DNA of 64,000 bases from positions 19,383 through 83,382 of the forward strand of contig CAJUTJ010000058.1 in NCBI GenBank assembly GCA_910589655.1, given 5' to 3'. This document shows, piece after piece, positions 1 to 9,452 of the stretch (within the stretch, counting starts at the first letter, position 1; each line of letters starts with the position of its first letter). The translations under genes were made by a program, and so were the position numbers. The notes below the pieces were generated by a model. The model searched no databases and was not told the origin of the DNA. It saw nothing but the letters and a program-made list of their open reading frames with translations. The DNA comes from an uncultured Acetatifactor sp. GTDB taxonomy: Bacteria; Bacillota; Clostridia; Lachnospirales; Lachnospiraceae.

Positions 1-1350
1 TTCCACAAAATCGTCTCTGTTCAAACTGCTGCTTTCCAGATAAGGATTTAGATCCTCAAATACCCCCTTTGCAGCCAGCCGCTGTATATTGACATTCCTT
101 AAATCAATGATATCGGGGCAATTATTGGAGGTGATATCATTATTCATTCTTGTTACGGCATCATTATAGGCGGTCTCGCTATAGCTCATAATATCCATAT
201 AGGTTCGGATGCTGATCCTGTATTTGTCATTGCTCTTATTGAATTTTACCGCCGCCGACTGTAACTGGGAACTGCTGTACATCGCCCCGATCACAATGGT
301 TTCTCTGGGTGCCACTTCGGAAGCGTTTGTCTTAGTCAGCAAAGCAATGCCGTTATCATTGTTCTCCCAGTCATTTATCACGGCCAGAATCCTGCCGTCC
401 TCCAGCTGACCCATACAAGTGGCGTTGTTGCCGTTGATATCGCTGTCCAGCCAGTCAAACAGCTTCTCGCTTTTCTGGGACTGGAGATCATAACAGTAAA
501 CCGATGAACCGCTGCCTATCAGGAAATCATGATCCCTTCCTGCATAAAGGCCGTTCCCGTTGCCGCTTATAAATCCTTTATAGCTCTCTCCCACAGCCCG
601 CTTGTCAAAGTCCACTGCTGCCAGTACATAACTGAGCTCTTCCGCAGTATTGTCATAGTAGCTGAAATACACTTTGCCGTCCTTGCCGCAGCCCAGACTG
701 CTGATCCAGTTCTCACCGGTATCCACCGCGCCCTGGTAATTTCCCTCCGCATCCAGCAGCAGAATCTTGCTGTCCGCCGAAAGGTAAAGCCTGTTCTCTC
801 CGTCCACTGCGATATACTGAATATATGTATTCTCCATATCCTGCGGCATATTCTCCGCCATGTCCTTGGCGAATATCTCTGTGCCGTCCGCCCCAAACTT
901 GCACAACATTCTCTTCGGCTCCGTATAGCCCTCCGGTCCCGGCTCTCCGGAATAGTCATTGCAGATTGCATAGATACTGCCGTCCGACAGTATCGCATAT
1001 TCGCCGAGACTTACCTCTTCACCCAGCTGAATGGGGATGACGGAGGAAGTTTTGTCCGTCAGGGAATACTTCACAATACTCTCACTGGACATCCCTGTAG
1101 CTTCGTCAAAGGAATAGCTCTCATAATAGAGAGAATCCCCCACATACTTCATATTGTAGTAGGACACATTTTCCTCTTGAATTTCCAGAAACTCCGGCAC
1201 ATAGACGAATTCCTTCACTTCAGTGCCGTTTCCTACATTATTTCCCTGCTCTCCGTTATTGCCTTGCGTATCACCGCAGGCGGCCAAAGACAACGTCATG
1301 GCAGAAGCAAGGACAAATGACATTATCTTTTTCAATTTCCTGCTTTTCAT
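1..1350 (-). CDS. Extracellular solute-binding lipoprotein, large beta-propeller-like type (3' end cut off)
   Basis: The gene reads from an ATG at 1350, preceded by an AGGAGA-type ribosome-binding site, through 450 open codons to the window edge. The first 25 or so residues are a lipoprotein signal: a basic start, a hydrophobic core and a lipobox ending Leu-Ala-Ala-Cys. The next 300 or so residues contain repeated short beta-strand blocks of the kind found in propellers. After about residue 370 the sequence turns into a family-1 solute-binding fold, with an 'AVKFNKSNDKYRI'-like stretch and a 'DIIDLRN' segment. It is probably the membrane-anchored substrate receptor of an ABC importer for sugars or peptides; no permease or ATPase gene is visible to confirm this. 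The substrate is unknown. A 263-codon opposite-strand frame (529-1320) is a shadow of this gene. Confidence 0.8.
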   Translation of the reverse strand, partial: MKSRKLKKIMSFVLASAMTLSLAACGDTQGNNGEQGNNVGNGTEVKEFVYVPEFLEIQEENVSYYNMKYVGDSLYYESYSFDEATGMSSESIVKYSLTDKTSSVIPIQLGEEVSLGEYAILSDGSIYAICNDYSGEPGPEGYTEPKRMLCKFGADGTEIFAKDMAENMPQDMENTYIQYIAVDGENRLYLSADSKILLLDAEGNYQGAVDTGENWISSLGCGKDGKVYFSYYDNTAEELSYVLAAVDFDKRAVGESYKGFISGNGNGLYAGRDHDFLIGSGSSVYCYDLQSQKSEKLFDWLDSDINGNNATCMGQLEDGRILAVINDWENNDNGIALLTKTNASEVAPRETIVIGAMYSSSQLQSAAVKFNKSNDKYRISIRTYMDIMSYSETAYNDAVTRMNNDITSNNCPDIIDLRNVNIQRLAAKGVFEDLNPYLESSSLNRDDFVE

Positions 1351-1489
1351 ACTCTCCTTCTTTCCACGGCAGATGACAATCGCCGCACATCCGGCGGCTT
1401 CCCCCTCCTCTGCCGTACATATGTTAACAGACAATACATGTTTTCCCAACAGTGAAAGATAATCTTACCGCATAATCTTAAACCTGACG
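1351..1489. other. Intergenic region upstream of the lipoprotein gene
   Basis: This stretch must carry the promoter of the minus-strand lipoprotein gene that starts at 1350. I see no convincing -35/-10 pair and no other gene. Confidence 0.4.
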
Positions 1490-1531
1490 AAAACAAAAAA
1501 TCAATGTGCAGTGTCTGCCTCTGCACATTGA
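1490..1531 (-). terminator. Rho-independent terminator downstream of the PHP gene
   Basis: A perfect 11-bp inverted repeat (1501-1511 with 1521-1531, 9-base loop) is followed on the minus strand by a T-rich run of about ten bases. It lies 120 bases past the PHP gene stop and closes that transcript before the lipoprotein gene. Confidence 0.85.
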
Positions 1532-1651
1532 GTATTATAGCATAGTATCTTATATTTGTGTCTTAAGATTTTATGAATTTCAATATAGGAATAGTTAATA
1601 ATGCAAAGATTTAAAGCCGTTCCTGCTTCTTAGTATAATATTTTATACTGC

Positions 1652-2443
1652 CTACTTAATCCTGATATAGAGCTTCTTTAATTCCATCAGCCTTTTCCGG
1701 TGGCGAACCATGCTTCCCAAGTGATTATAGAACCAAAAGGACTGCACTAAGAGATTATTGGCCTTGCCGATTTTTTCCTTGGTGGTGCCCCGATAATACT
1801 CTCCTCCGCAAGTGCACATCGCCGCGCCTTTGTTCTGCAGCAGCCGTATCAAATCCGACTCACAGCTGATGTCCTCTTTAAATTCCGTGTAGCCGAGGCC
1901 GATACAGTCTCTCTTGTGGGCATCGCTGCCGCCGAATACGGGAAGTCCGTGCTCCGCCGCAATCTCCATGGCTCTGGCATTGCTTTCTTCGCTCTCGCAG
2001 GCATTGAACCCCTCCAGAAAGTCAAACTTGTCCATTACCGCCAGACGGCTGCGGAATTGTCTGGTATTGGTAATGCTTAAATATTTTTCACCACAGGGAT
2101 GCGCAGGTCCTAAAATGCCTCCGTGCTTGTGTACAATATCAATCAAAAAATTTACCGGCAGCCCGCGAAGCTCCAATATTTTCAGCTTTACGCCTTCGGG
2201 CATGATAACCAGAATATGTCCTGCGTCAATGGTGTCGTATTCAATTCCTTTCAGTACCACAAAGTCCCGAAACCACTTGGCATCCGCAATTTTTTTCCAC
2301 GCCCTGTAACCGTTGTAGGAGTTATGGTCGCTGACCAGCATCCCGTCATAACCTCTGTCTATCAAAGTTTGTATAAATTCTTCCACCGTTACCTTGCCGT
2401 CCAAAGACCCTTCCTTCGTATGGCAATGCATATCGAATTTCAT
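1652..2443 (-). CDS. PHP-domain metal-dependent phosphoesterase
   Basis: A protein of 263 residues from the ATG at 2443. An AGGGGG ribosome-binding site precedes this ATG, so I prefer it to a start 12 codons upstream. The PHP fold is recognised by its metal ligands: 'HCH' at residues 6-8, 'SDH' at 38-40, a glutamate near 68, 'GHI' near 76, 'PAHP' mid-protein and 'GGSDAHKRD' near the C-terminus. These bind two or three metal ions in phosphoesterases related to histidinol phosphatase and the PHP domain of DNA polymerase III. The protein is free-standing with no polymerase domain. Its substrate cannot be read from the sequence; YciV/RNase AM-like or sugar-phosphate phosphatase activity are candidates. 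Its 5' leader is shared with an unrelated gene at 16034. Confidence 0.85.
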   Translation of the reverse strand: MKFDMHCHTKEGSLDGKVTVEEFIQTLIDRGYDGMLVSDHNSYNGYRAWKKIADAKWFRDFVVLKGIEYDTIDAGHILVIMPEGVKLKILELRGLPVNFLIDIVHKHGGILGPAHPCGEKYLSITNTRQFRSRLAVMDKFDFLEGFNACESEESNARAMEIAAEHGLPVFGGSDAHKRDCIGLGYTEFKEDISCESDLIRLLQNKGAAMCTCGGEYYRGTTKEKIGKANNLLVQSFWFYNHLGSMVRHRKRLMELKKLYIRIK

Positions 2444-2516
2444 TCTTATACCCCCTGTGCGCTTTAGCGTACATACCAATCAATAATTGCAAGTTTACTT
2501 TCAAACTTCCAGTCAT
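2444..2516 (-). repeat. Leader repeat copy 1 (hairpin plus ribosome-binding site)
   Basis: About 70 bp immediately before the PHP start codon. On the minus strand it contains GCGCTAAAGCGC-type hairpin arms with a TAAA loop (one mismatch here), then AGGGGG and the start. It aligns almost base for base with 16035-16095, upstream of an unrelated small membrane protein gene. Confidence 0.75.
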
Positions 2517-2798
2517 GCCGACAAAGCCGGCACAAACAATCAACGAATCGATGCAAGTCTGGAAGAACGCTGCTCTTGCGTTCTTCCGCATAAAGATGAA
2601 TATTAATACAGCTCTTTCCGACTTTCCGCCATACCGCTTCAACGGTTACCGTTCACTCCATGACCGGTAACACATACAAAGAAACCGCAAAACAGCGGTA
2701 CATTTGTATAGTATACCACAACATATTTACTTTTCCTACTTCTATTTTTTTGATATAATGGAATTAATAATTTATCATTCGCATTTTGGAGGATTCTT
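2517..2798. other. Intergenic region with repeat debris and the glycosyltransferase promoter
   Basis: No gene is convincing here. An open frame on the minus strand (2346-2642) is a by-product of repeats. The stretch holds a partial copy of a dispersed hairpin element (2645-2699), and a TATAAT at 2754-2759 that probably serves the plus-strand gene starting at 2799, although its -35 box is poor. Confidence 0.5.
2645..2699 (+). repeat. Partial copy of the dispersed MITE-like hairpin element
   Basis: It begins with GTTACCGTTCACT, one base different from the terminal repeat of the element at 34829. Exactly 36 bases later it has the same hairpin type, ACCGC-AAAACA-GCGGT (2684-2699). No matching right-hand terminal repeat is visible, so the copy looks truncated. 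Confidence 0.7.
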
Positions 2799-5700
2799 AT
2801 GCTTGTAATCCACTTGGCCGCACTGTTCGGGATTCTGTTGTCTGCCTGCTGTTATCGGGGATTTTCCCGCAGCGGAACACCTAACACGGAAAAAATCTTC
2901 GCTTCAAATCATATCCATATTTTTCTGTTTTTGCTATTATTTTCCGCACTGCTGCTGCGCCTTACGGCTGCTGCCCGGTTTCAGGGCTTCGGCTCCGATC
3001 TTGCCTGCTTTGCGGCATGGTCGGAGCGAATGCATACCGTGGGGGCTTCCGGCTTCTATTCTTCGGAAATCTTTACCGATTATCCGCCGGGGTATATGTA
3101 TGTACTGGGATTCATCGGATGGCTGCGCTCCGCGTGGGACATCCCTTACTACTCCGTTCTTCATCTGGTACTTTTAAAACTGCCCGCCGTCATCTGCGAC
3201 TTGGTATGCGGCTGGCTCCTGTATCACGAAGCCTCCAAAAAATATTCCCGGAGCCGGGGGCTGTTTCTGTGCGGCGCGTATCTTTTCCATCCCGTTATCC
3301 TTTTAAACTCCGCCGTCTGGGGGCAGGTGGACTCCGTTTTCACACTGACTCTTGTGTTGATGTGTCTGGCTCTGGTAAAAGGGCGTCTGCCCTTTGCTTA
3401 CCTTTCTTTCTGTATGGGTGTTCTGCTGAAACCGCAAATGCTGATATTCTCTCCGGTTCTCCTTGCCGGAGTATTGGATCAGGTGCTCCTGAAAGAATTC
3501 GGTCTGCGCAGACTGCTGAAAAATATGCTTTGGGCCATGCTTTCCCTTGCCGCCCTTTTATGCCTTTGTCTTCCTTTCGGCTTGGAAAATGTATGGAAAC
3601 AATATTTTTCCACCGTGGCTTCCTATCCATATGCCGCAGTCAACGCCTGCAATCTATGGGGAATGCTGGGCTTAAACTGGGTCAGCCAAAATAATACTTT
3701 TCTGGGCATTCCCTATAAGCTTTACGGATACTTTTTCATTCTGTTGATTGTGGCCGCCGTATTGGCAATCAGTCTGCGCCGCCGGAACAATCGGGAAAAG
3801 TATCCCTTTCTCGGCGCCGTTTTGATTCTGATGCTGTTTGTTTTTTCCGTGCGGATGCACGAACGGTATCTGTATCCCGGACTGCTCCTGCTTCTCTTTG
3901 CTTTTATTTACAGACCCGTAAAAGCTGTCTGGATCTCTTACGGCTGCTTTTCGGTTCTGCACTTTTACAATACGGCCTATGTATTGTTTTTCTATGATCC
4001 TTCCCGTTATGACCCAAAAGCGCCCTTTCTCCTGCTTGTCTCTCTGGGAATGGTGCTGTCGGCTTTTGCACTGCTGTGCTTCGCGATACCGCAATATTTT
4101 GCCTCACCGGAAGGAAAAGAGGGGACAAGCATCCCTCGACAGGAGCCTGCCTTGCGGCAGAAAACCGCTATAGAAAAAAAGGACTCCGGCCATGCCCCTG
4201 TCCCGTCCGGAAAATCTACTCCTTTCCGCAAGGCTGACTGGATCTGTATGGCGCTCATCACCCTTGTGTACGGCTGCTTTGCCCTGTATGATTTGGGAGA
4301 TACGGCCGTACCGGAAAGCCGTTATGACATGGCATACGGCGAAACCGTAACCGTAAACTTCGACTCCTCCGATCCTGACAGGAAAGTTCACACCATTGCC
4401 TATTATATGGCTCCCCAGCATAACCGCAATTTCACGATTGAAACAAAAGGACATCCGGAGGAAGAATGGTCGGGCACACAGGCGGCCCTCTTCTCCGATG
4501 TTTTCACATGGCAGGAAATCCCTTTGGATACACCCGCCGCTTATATCCGGTTAAGGCTTACGGACAATTCCGCCTCTCTGCTGGAGCTGGTCTTTCTGGA
4601 TCGGGAGGGTAATGTGCTGCTCCCGGCCAACGCTTCCCGGTATCCCGGATTATTTGACGAGCAGACTCTGTACCCTGCCCGCAGCAGCTTCCGGAACGGT
4701 ATGTATTTTGATGAAATCTATCACGGGCGGACCGCCTATGAGTTCCTGAACGGTCTTGTGACCTATGAAACCACTCATCCTCCTCTGGGAAAGGTCTTGA
4801 TTGCCGCGGGTGTGGCATTGTTTGGCATGAATCCTTTCGGCTGGCGCATTACAGGCACTGTTCTCGGCATAATAATGGTTCCTGTAATGTATCTTTTCGG
4901 GAAACGGCTGACGGAAAACACTCCCGCCGCCTTTCTCACCTGTGTCCTTTTTACCTTTGACTTTATGCACTTTACCCAGACAAGAATCGCCACCATAGAC
5001 GTGTATATCACATTTTTTGTCCTATTGATGTATTTCTTTTTATACCGTTATTGTCAAATCGGCTTTTATGATACCCCTCTCTCCAAGACATTTCTTCCTC
5101 TGGGAGCCTGCGGGATCTGTATGGGGCTGGGCATTGCCTGTAAATGGACGGGAGTCTATGCAGGCATGGGTCTGGCTGTTCTTTTTTTCGCCTCCCTGTA
5201 CCGCAGATATCGGGAATACTGCTATGCTAAGGCAGCCCCCACTGCCGAGAGCGGCGGCATAAAACACTCCCACATTCTCCGGGTCTTTTTCCCCTATACG
5301 TTGAAAACGCTGGGGTTTTGTATCCTTTTTTTCGTGGGGATACCGGCGCTCATTTATCTGCTGTCCTACCTGCCCTTTGTAAATGCTTCCGGAGACGGAC
5401 TGTTTACCCGAATGCTGCACAATCAAACCGATATGTATCGGTATCACAGCACATTGGATGCCTCCCACCCTTATTCTTCCTTCTGGTATGAATGGCCCAT
5501 AATAAAACGCCCCGTCTGGTACTATTCCTCCATTGTCAGCGGTTCCTATGGTCAGGGCGGACTCAGGGAAGGGATCAGTGCATTCGGTAATCCTCTTGTG
5601 TGGTGGCTGGGCATTCCCGCTTTCTTTTATATGTTATACCTCTGGGCAAAGAAAAAAGACAGGACTGCCGCTTTCCTGATTATTGGTTACTTAGCGCAGT

Positions 5701-5972
5701 ATCTGCCTTGGTTCTTCGTAACGCGTATCACCTTCATCTACCACTATTTTCCCGGTACGGTATTTGTGGCGCTGATCGTCGCGTATAGTGTTCTGCAGTT
5801 AAAAAAAATACTTTCGGCCGGAAATTTCCTTCTGCTGACCGTTATCTATGGCGCCGCCGTCTTCGGTCTTTTTCTTTTATTTTACCCTGTGCTGTCCGGT
5901 CAGGCAGTGGATGCTTCCTTTGTAGAGCATTGGCTCCGGTGGTTTGACGGCTGGGTGCTGACGGCTCCGTAA
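2799..5972 (+). CDS. Two-module GT-C membrane glycosyltransferase, C-terminal PMT family
   Basis: 1057 residues with GGAGG before the ATG. The protein appears to join two polytopic glycosyltransferase units. Residues 1-430 form a hydrophobic multi-helix domain with an early acidic motif ('GSDLACFAAW') and 'DYPPGYMY', like the GT39/GT87 families. A charged linker (about 430-490) leads to a single helix and a soluble beta-rich region (about 500-630). Residues 640-1057 form a protein-O-mannosyltransferase-type domain with 'FDEIYHGR' and 'THPPLGK' loops followed by many helices. GT-C enzymes move a sugar from a lipid-phosphate carrier to a protein or glycan outside the membrane. The target is unknown; cell-wall glycans or surface proteins are possible. 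It is monocistronic and convergent with the response-regulator gene. Confidence 0.85.
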   Translation: MLVIHLAALFGILLSACCYRGFSRSGTPNTEKIFASNHIHIFLFLLLFSALLLRLTAAARFQGFGSDLACFAAWSERMHTVGASGFYSSEIFTDYPPGYMYVLGFIGWLRSAWDIPYYSVLHLVLLKLPAVICDLVCGWLLYHEASKKYSRSRGLFLCGAYLFHPVILLNSAVWGQVDSVFTLTLVLMCLALVKGRLPFAYLSFCMGVLLKPQMLIFSPVLLAGVLDQVLLKEFGLRRLLKNMLWAMLSLAALLCLCLPFGLENVWKQYFSTVASYPYAAVNACNLWGMLGLNWVSQNNTFLGIPYKLYGYFFILLIVAAVLAISLRRRNNREKYPFLGAVLILMLFVFSVRMHERYLYPGLLLLLFAFIYRPVKAVWISYGCFSVLHFYNTAYVLFFYDPSRYDPKAPFLLLVSLGMVLSAFALLCFAIPQYFASPEGKEGTSIPRQEPALRQKTAIEKKDSGHAPVPSGKSTPFRKADWICMALITLVYGCFALYDLGDTAVPESRYDMAYGETVTVNFDSSDPDRKVHTIAYYMAPQHNRNFTIETKGHPEEEWSGTQAALFSDVFTWQEIPLDTPAAYIRLRLTDNSASLLELVFLDREGNVLLPANASRYPGLFDEQTLYPARSSFRNGMYFDEIYHGRTAYEFLNGLVTYETTHPPLGKVLIAAGVALFGMNPFGWRITGTVLGIIMVPVMYLFGKRLTENTPAAFLTCVLFTFDFMHFTQTRIATIDVYITFFVLLMYFFLYRYCQIGFYDTPLSKTFLPLGACGICMGLGIACKWTGVYAGMGLAVLFFASLYRRYREYCYAKAAPTAESGGIKHSHILRVFFPYTLKTLGFCILFFVGIPALIYLLSYLPFVNASGDGLFTRMLHNQTDMYRYHSTLDASHPYSSFWYEWPIIKRPVWYYSSIVSGSYGQGGLREGISAFGNPLVWWLGIPAFFYMLYLWAKKKDRTAAFLIIGYLAQYLPWFFVTRITFIYHYFPGTVFVALIVAYSVLQLKKILSAGNFLLLTVIYGAAVFGLFLLFYPVLSGQAVDASFVEHWLRWFDGWVLTAP

Positions 5973-6004
5973 CCGGTATCGTATCCTCATTTCTCTTTAG
6001 GCAT

Positions 6005-6104
6005 ACTGCCAAGGCAATTCAGGCAATTGGCTGCATTCCTTGGCATTGGCTGCCGTGAATCGGATTCTCTTTGTAACGGTTCAATGACCTGTCTGAACTG
6101 TCAC
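6005..6104. repeat. Convergent intergenic region with hairpin and MITE-type terminus
   Basis: Between two convergent genes lies an 8-bp hairpin (6007-6014 with 6038-6045, TGCCAAGG/CCTTGGCA), then GTAACGGTTCA at 6073-6083 and GACCTGTCTGAAC at 6086-6098. The last two match ends of the elements at 34829 and 56078. The hairpin could also help end transcription from both sides. Confidence 0.5.
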
Positions 6105-6110
6105 TTCTCT

Positions 6111-6506
6111 TTAATCCGGCGCATGATACTTTCCTGCCCTTTTCAATGCACGTTCGATTCTGTTGTGAAGATCCTGAGAGTCAAAGGGCTTTATCACATA
6201 ATCCATGATACCCAGCTTTGAACCCTCGATGACCGTGTCTTTATCTTTTTTAGAGGTAAGCATAATCACGGGAATAGACGATCCGTTTTTCAGATTACGG
6301 ATTTTGCGTAAGGTTTCCAGACCGTCCATCACTGCCATCTGTATATCTAACAGCACCAAATCCGGCTGCTCTCTGCTCAGAAACCGAACGGCTCTGGCGC
6401 CTGAATTCACGGTGATTACCTCATATTTTGATTTCAATTCCTGTTCAATCGTGGCAAGATTGATAATATTGTCATCAACTGCCAAAATACGCATCCTGCT
6501 CTCCAT
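6111..6506 (-). CDS. Single-domain response regulator
   Basis: A 131-residue protein that is only a receiver domain. Visible key residues are the acidic pair D11/D12, the phospho-acceptor D54 in 'LVLLDIQM', T84 in 'IMLTS' and K106 in 'VIKPFD'. There is no output domain, so it should act by protein contact or as a phosphate sink or shuttle. It begins two bases after the stop of the hybrid kinase gene, and its ribosome-binding site (AAGGAGG) lies inside the end of that gene. The two are therefore co-transcribed, and the natural inference is that it receives phosphate from that kinase's Hpt domain. Confidence 0.9.
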   Translation of the reverse strand: MESRMRILAVDDNIINLATIEQELKSKYEVITVNSGARAVRFLSREQPDLVLLDIQMAVMDGLETLRKIRNLKNGSSIPVIMLTSKKDKDTVIEGSKLGIMDYVIKPFDSQDLHNRIERALKRAGKYHAPD

Positions 6507-6508
6507 CT

Positions 6509-9379
6509 CTATATCTCCTCCTTCTCAAGCCAATCCAGCAGTTCTCCCAACAGCTTCTCCACGGCATCATCCTCATACATTTTCAGTAATTCCTGAGCTT
6601 CCTTCAGCTTTGCCTCCACACCGCTGTCAAGATTATACTTTAACAATTCTTCCACTCTGCGGGCGCATTCTTTCGAACGGAAATTTTCCACGCTGTCCAA
6701 TGCCTTTCCGATTTCCCTGAGAAGCGCATTATGGTCTAAGCTGGCGCCCATATCCTGATTTTCCACACGGGTCACATTATTCCTGACATTCAGGTACTTG
6801 TTAATCTCGGAAACCTGTCTGTCATAACAAGACAGTAATTCCTCAAAATGTTTCCACACAAATCCGGTATCCCCGCGGTTCACGGCTTTCTCATGTTCTC
6901 TGGCCTGAGCGGACAGTTCCATGGCGCCTATATTGGCCGATGCACTTTTCAGCCCGTGTACCTCAATCCCGTAATCGGTATAATTCTCTTTTTCCAGAAG
7001 CTCTCTCAAAAAGGTTATTTTGCGCTTTCCGTCCATGCAATACAGTTGAAGCAGTTCCAAGAACTCTTCCGCCGTACCGGTGTGATGCTTCATGGCCTCT
7101 TTGATATTGATTCCGTCAATGACAATGTCCTCATATCCGATCTCAGGCTTCAGCACCGCCTCCTTGTCCTCCGGTTTCCGCATCTTCTTATATGCGCTGG
7201 GAATCCATTTTGACAGAACCTCGTTCAGCTGCTTTCTGTCGAGAGGTTTCGCTATAAAATCCTGAAAGCCGTTTTTTAAAAACATTTCTTTGACACCGCC
7301 CATGGCATTTGCAGTCAAGGCAATGATCACCGGCGCCCTACCGTTGGCCCCGCATTCGGTTCTAATGATCCGTGCCGCTTCCACACCGTCCATTTCCGGC
7401 ATCATGTGATCCATAAATATCAAATTAAATTTATGATTCTTGACAAGCTCGATTGCCTCCCTGCCGCTCTCCGCTCCGGTCAGCTCAAACTCATACTTTT
7501 TCAGAAAGCCCATGGCAACTCTTCTGTTGATAATGTTATCGTCCACCACTAACACCTTATAGTTGCTGACCACAAAGGTTTCCACCTGTTCCGATGTCTT
7601 TGGCAGCACATCCGGCATTTCCGCAAGAGTCCGGGTATCCACTATTCTCTGGGGGATGGTCACGGTAAAGGTGGTGCCCTCCCCGTAAATGCTCTCCACT
7701 TCAATCGTACCCTTCATCATCTCCACCAGCCTCCGGGTGATGGATAAGCCCAGTCCGGTTCCCTCCACTCCTCTGTTTCTCTTGGAATCGACCTGTCTAA
7801 AGTCCTCAAATATTTTCTGTAAATCTTCCGGCTTAATGCCCACGCCGGTGTCCTGTATTTTCAAAACCAGATTTACGGTATTTCTCTTCTCCGTGGGCAG
7901 CCCGCCTACCGAAACTTTCACAAATCCTTTCTTGGTAAACTTTACCGCATTATTTAATATATTAATTAAAATCTGCTTAATTCTTCCGTCGTCACCATGA
8001 AGCTGACAGGGAAGGCTTCTGTCATATTCGCATTCCAGCAACAGTTTCCGCTGTGCCGCCGCCACATCCATCATACTTACCACATCATCCACCATGGTTT
8101 TCAGATAATAATTGACCGGCACAAGTTCCATCTTCCCCGCTTCCACTTTGGACAGATCCAGAATATCATTGATCAGCGCCAGAAGACTCTTAGAAGCCGA
8201 CTGGATATCGGCTGCATAGCTGTACACTTTCCGCCCCCGGCTCTCCTCCATAATGATATCGCTCAGACCCATGATTGCGTTCATGGGAGTCCTGATCTCA
8301 TGCGACATATTGGCAAGGAATTCGCTTTTTGCCGTGTTCGCCCTCTCGGCCTGCTCACTGACACACTTGATTTCCTCCAAATAATTTCTGGTTTCCGTAA
8401 CATCCAGAATCAAGACCACATAGCCCTGAAGCTTTCCTTTGGATCCCATGATACACCGCACATGACTCTCATAATAACGATTGTTCAGGCTGAACTCACT
8501 CTTGGAATCTTCATTTAAAATATCCTCCGGAAAATCCTCCATATCCTTTATACTGTCGCCCATGGTCTGAAAGCTCAATTCCGTAAACACTTCTGCCGCC
8601 GCGGGATTATAACTGACAATCCTCTTTTTATCGTCCACCATGATCACGCCGTCGTCCATAGCCCTCAAAACCATTTCCGCCGCCATACGTCCGAAATCAT
8701 AATTTCTGCCGCTCCAGATCAACAGCACTACCACGGATAACATAATGCCCAATGCAATAGGGGTAAAATCGAACTCCACAATATATTTTGACGTATAGGA
8801 CCACAATGCCGCCACCGGAAGAATTGAAAACAAAAAGAAAACTTTATACCGTCTGCCCAGCATCTTATTGGGTTTGTTTATCATGGCATGTGTCAAAGCA
8901 TAAACCGATAAGCCATAGGGAACGACACAGGAAAAAATCGCGAACAGCATAAATCCGGGGCCATAGCTCAGCTCCAGATGAGCGTGGGGTACCCCATCGG
9001 CAATCCATTCAATCTTTCTGTAAAAAAAGGTATGATAGTCACAAGTAAACACGGAAATCAGTACAAAGACATTTATGTAAGATATGATTCTCAGCAGGCG
9101 CTCCGGTTCTCGTTCATAGCAATAATTGAAAATGAACTTGCAGTAGAGCAGCGCTATAAAGGTCGAGCCAAGGTATTCTATTTTAGCAGCCACAACCGCC
9201 GCCTCCATGGTCTTTGCCGTTAGTTCAAATAAATATGCCGTATTCTGTATCAGAGAACCTCCGATAAACAAAGTCATCAATTTCTGCTCTTTGGAACCCT
9301 CTCCTCCGGTCAGCAAGCCTAATACTCCAAAAAGCAAACATATACCGACAATCTGAATCACAAGGAATAAATAGAACAC
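6509..9379 (-). CDS. Hybrid sensor histidine kinase: 7TM, PAS, HisKA, HATPase, REC and Hpt
   Basis: Read from a GTG at 9379 the protein has 956 residues. The N-terminal 220 or so residues contain about seven hydrophobic helices of the histidine-kinase 7TM sensor type. A PAS domain follows ('GVIMVDDKKRIVSYNPAA'), then HisKA with the phospho-histidine in 'MSHEIRTPMN' (H360), and an HATPase with 'NILNNAVKF', 'DTGVGI' and 'GTGLGLSI'. A receiver ('VLVVDDN', 'LIFMDHMMPEMDG') and a C-terminal Hpt ('HGLKSASANIG') complete a phosphorelay. Start choice: the open frame continues to an ATG at 9490, but no ribosome-binding site precedes it and a perfect palindrome lies inside. The GTG has AGGAGG seven bases upstream and sits right before the first helix. 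The ligand is unknown. Confidence 0.9.
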   Translation of the reverse strand: MFYLFLVIQIVGICLLFGVLGLLTGGEGSKEQKLMTLFIGGSLIQNTAYLFELTAKTMEAAVVAAKIEYLGSTFIALLYCKFIFNYCYEREPERLLRIISYINVFVLISVFTCDYHTFFYRKIEWIADGVPHAHLELSYGPGFMLFAIFSCVVPYGLSVYALTHAMINKPNKMLGRRYKVFFLFSILPVAALWSYTSKYIVEFDFTPIALGIMLSVVVLLIWSGRNYDFGRMAAEMVLRAMDDGVIMVDDKKRIVSYNPAAAEVFTELSFQTMGDSIKDMEDFPEDILNEDSKSEFSLNNRYYESHVRCIMGSKGKLQGYVVLILDVTETRNYLEEIKCVSEQAERANTAKSEFLANMSHEIRTPMNAIMGLSDIIMEESRGRKVYSYAADIQSASKSLLALINDILDLSKVEAGKMELVPVNYYLKTMVDDVVSMMDVAAAQRKLLLECEYDRSLPCQLHGDDGRIKQILINILNNAVKFTKKGFVKVSVGGLPTEKRNTVNLVLKIQDTGVGIKPEDLQKIFEDFRQVDSKRNRGVEGTGLGLSITRRLVEMMKGTIEVESIYGEGTTFTVTIPQRIVDTRTLAEMPDVLPKTSEQVETFVVSNYKVLVVDDNIINRRVAMGFLKKYEFELTGAESGREAIELVKNHKFNLIFMDHMMPEMDGVEAARIIRTECGANGRAPVIIALTANAMGGVKEMFLKNGFQDFIAKPLDRKQLNEVLSKWIPSAYKKMRKPEDKEAVLKPEIGYEDIVIDGINIKEAMKHHTGTAEEFLELLQLYCMDGKRKITFLRELLEKENYTDYGIEVHGLKSASANIGAMELSAQAREHEKAVNRGDTGFVWKHFEELLSCYDRQVSEINKYLNVRNNVTRVENQDMGASLDHNALLREIGKALDSVENFRSKECARRVEELLKYNLDSGVEAKLKEAQELLKMYEDDAVEKLLGELLDWLEKEEI

Positions 9380-9452
9380 GCTGCTGCCTCCTATCTGTAC
9401 CGATACATACTTAAATATATGATACCAATTCCTTCTTCCTTTGTCTACAGAA

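Noticed and set aside
529..1320. A 263-codon open frame on the plus strand
   Set aside because: It lies opposite a lipoprotein gene with a clear signal peptide, ribosome-binding site and solute-binding motifs; the plus-strand product is Ile/Arg/His-rich with no domain and no ribosome-binding site.
2346..2642. A 98-codon minus-strand frame upstream of the PHP gene
   Set aside because: It overlaps the PHP gene start in another frame and consists of the dispersed leader repeat; a similar peptide appears at 15862-16095 only because that repeat occurs there too.
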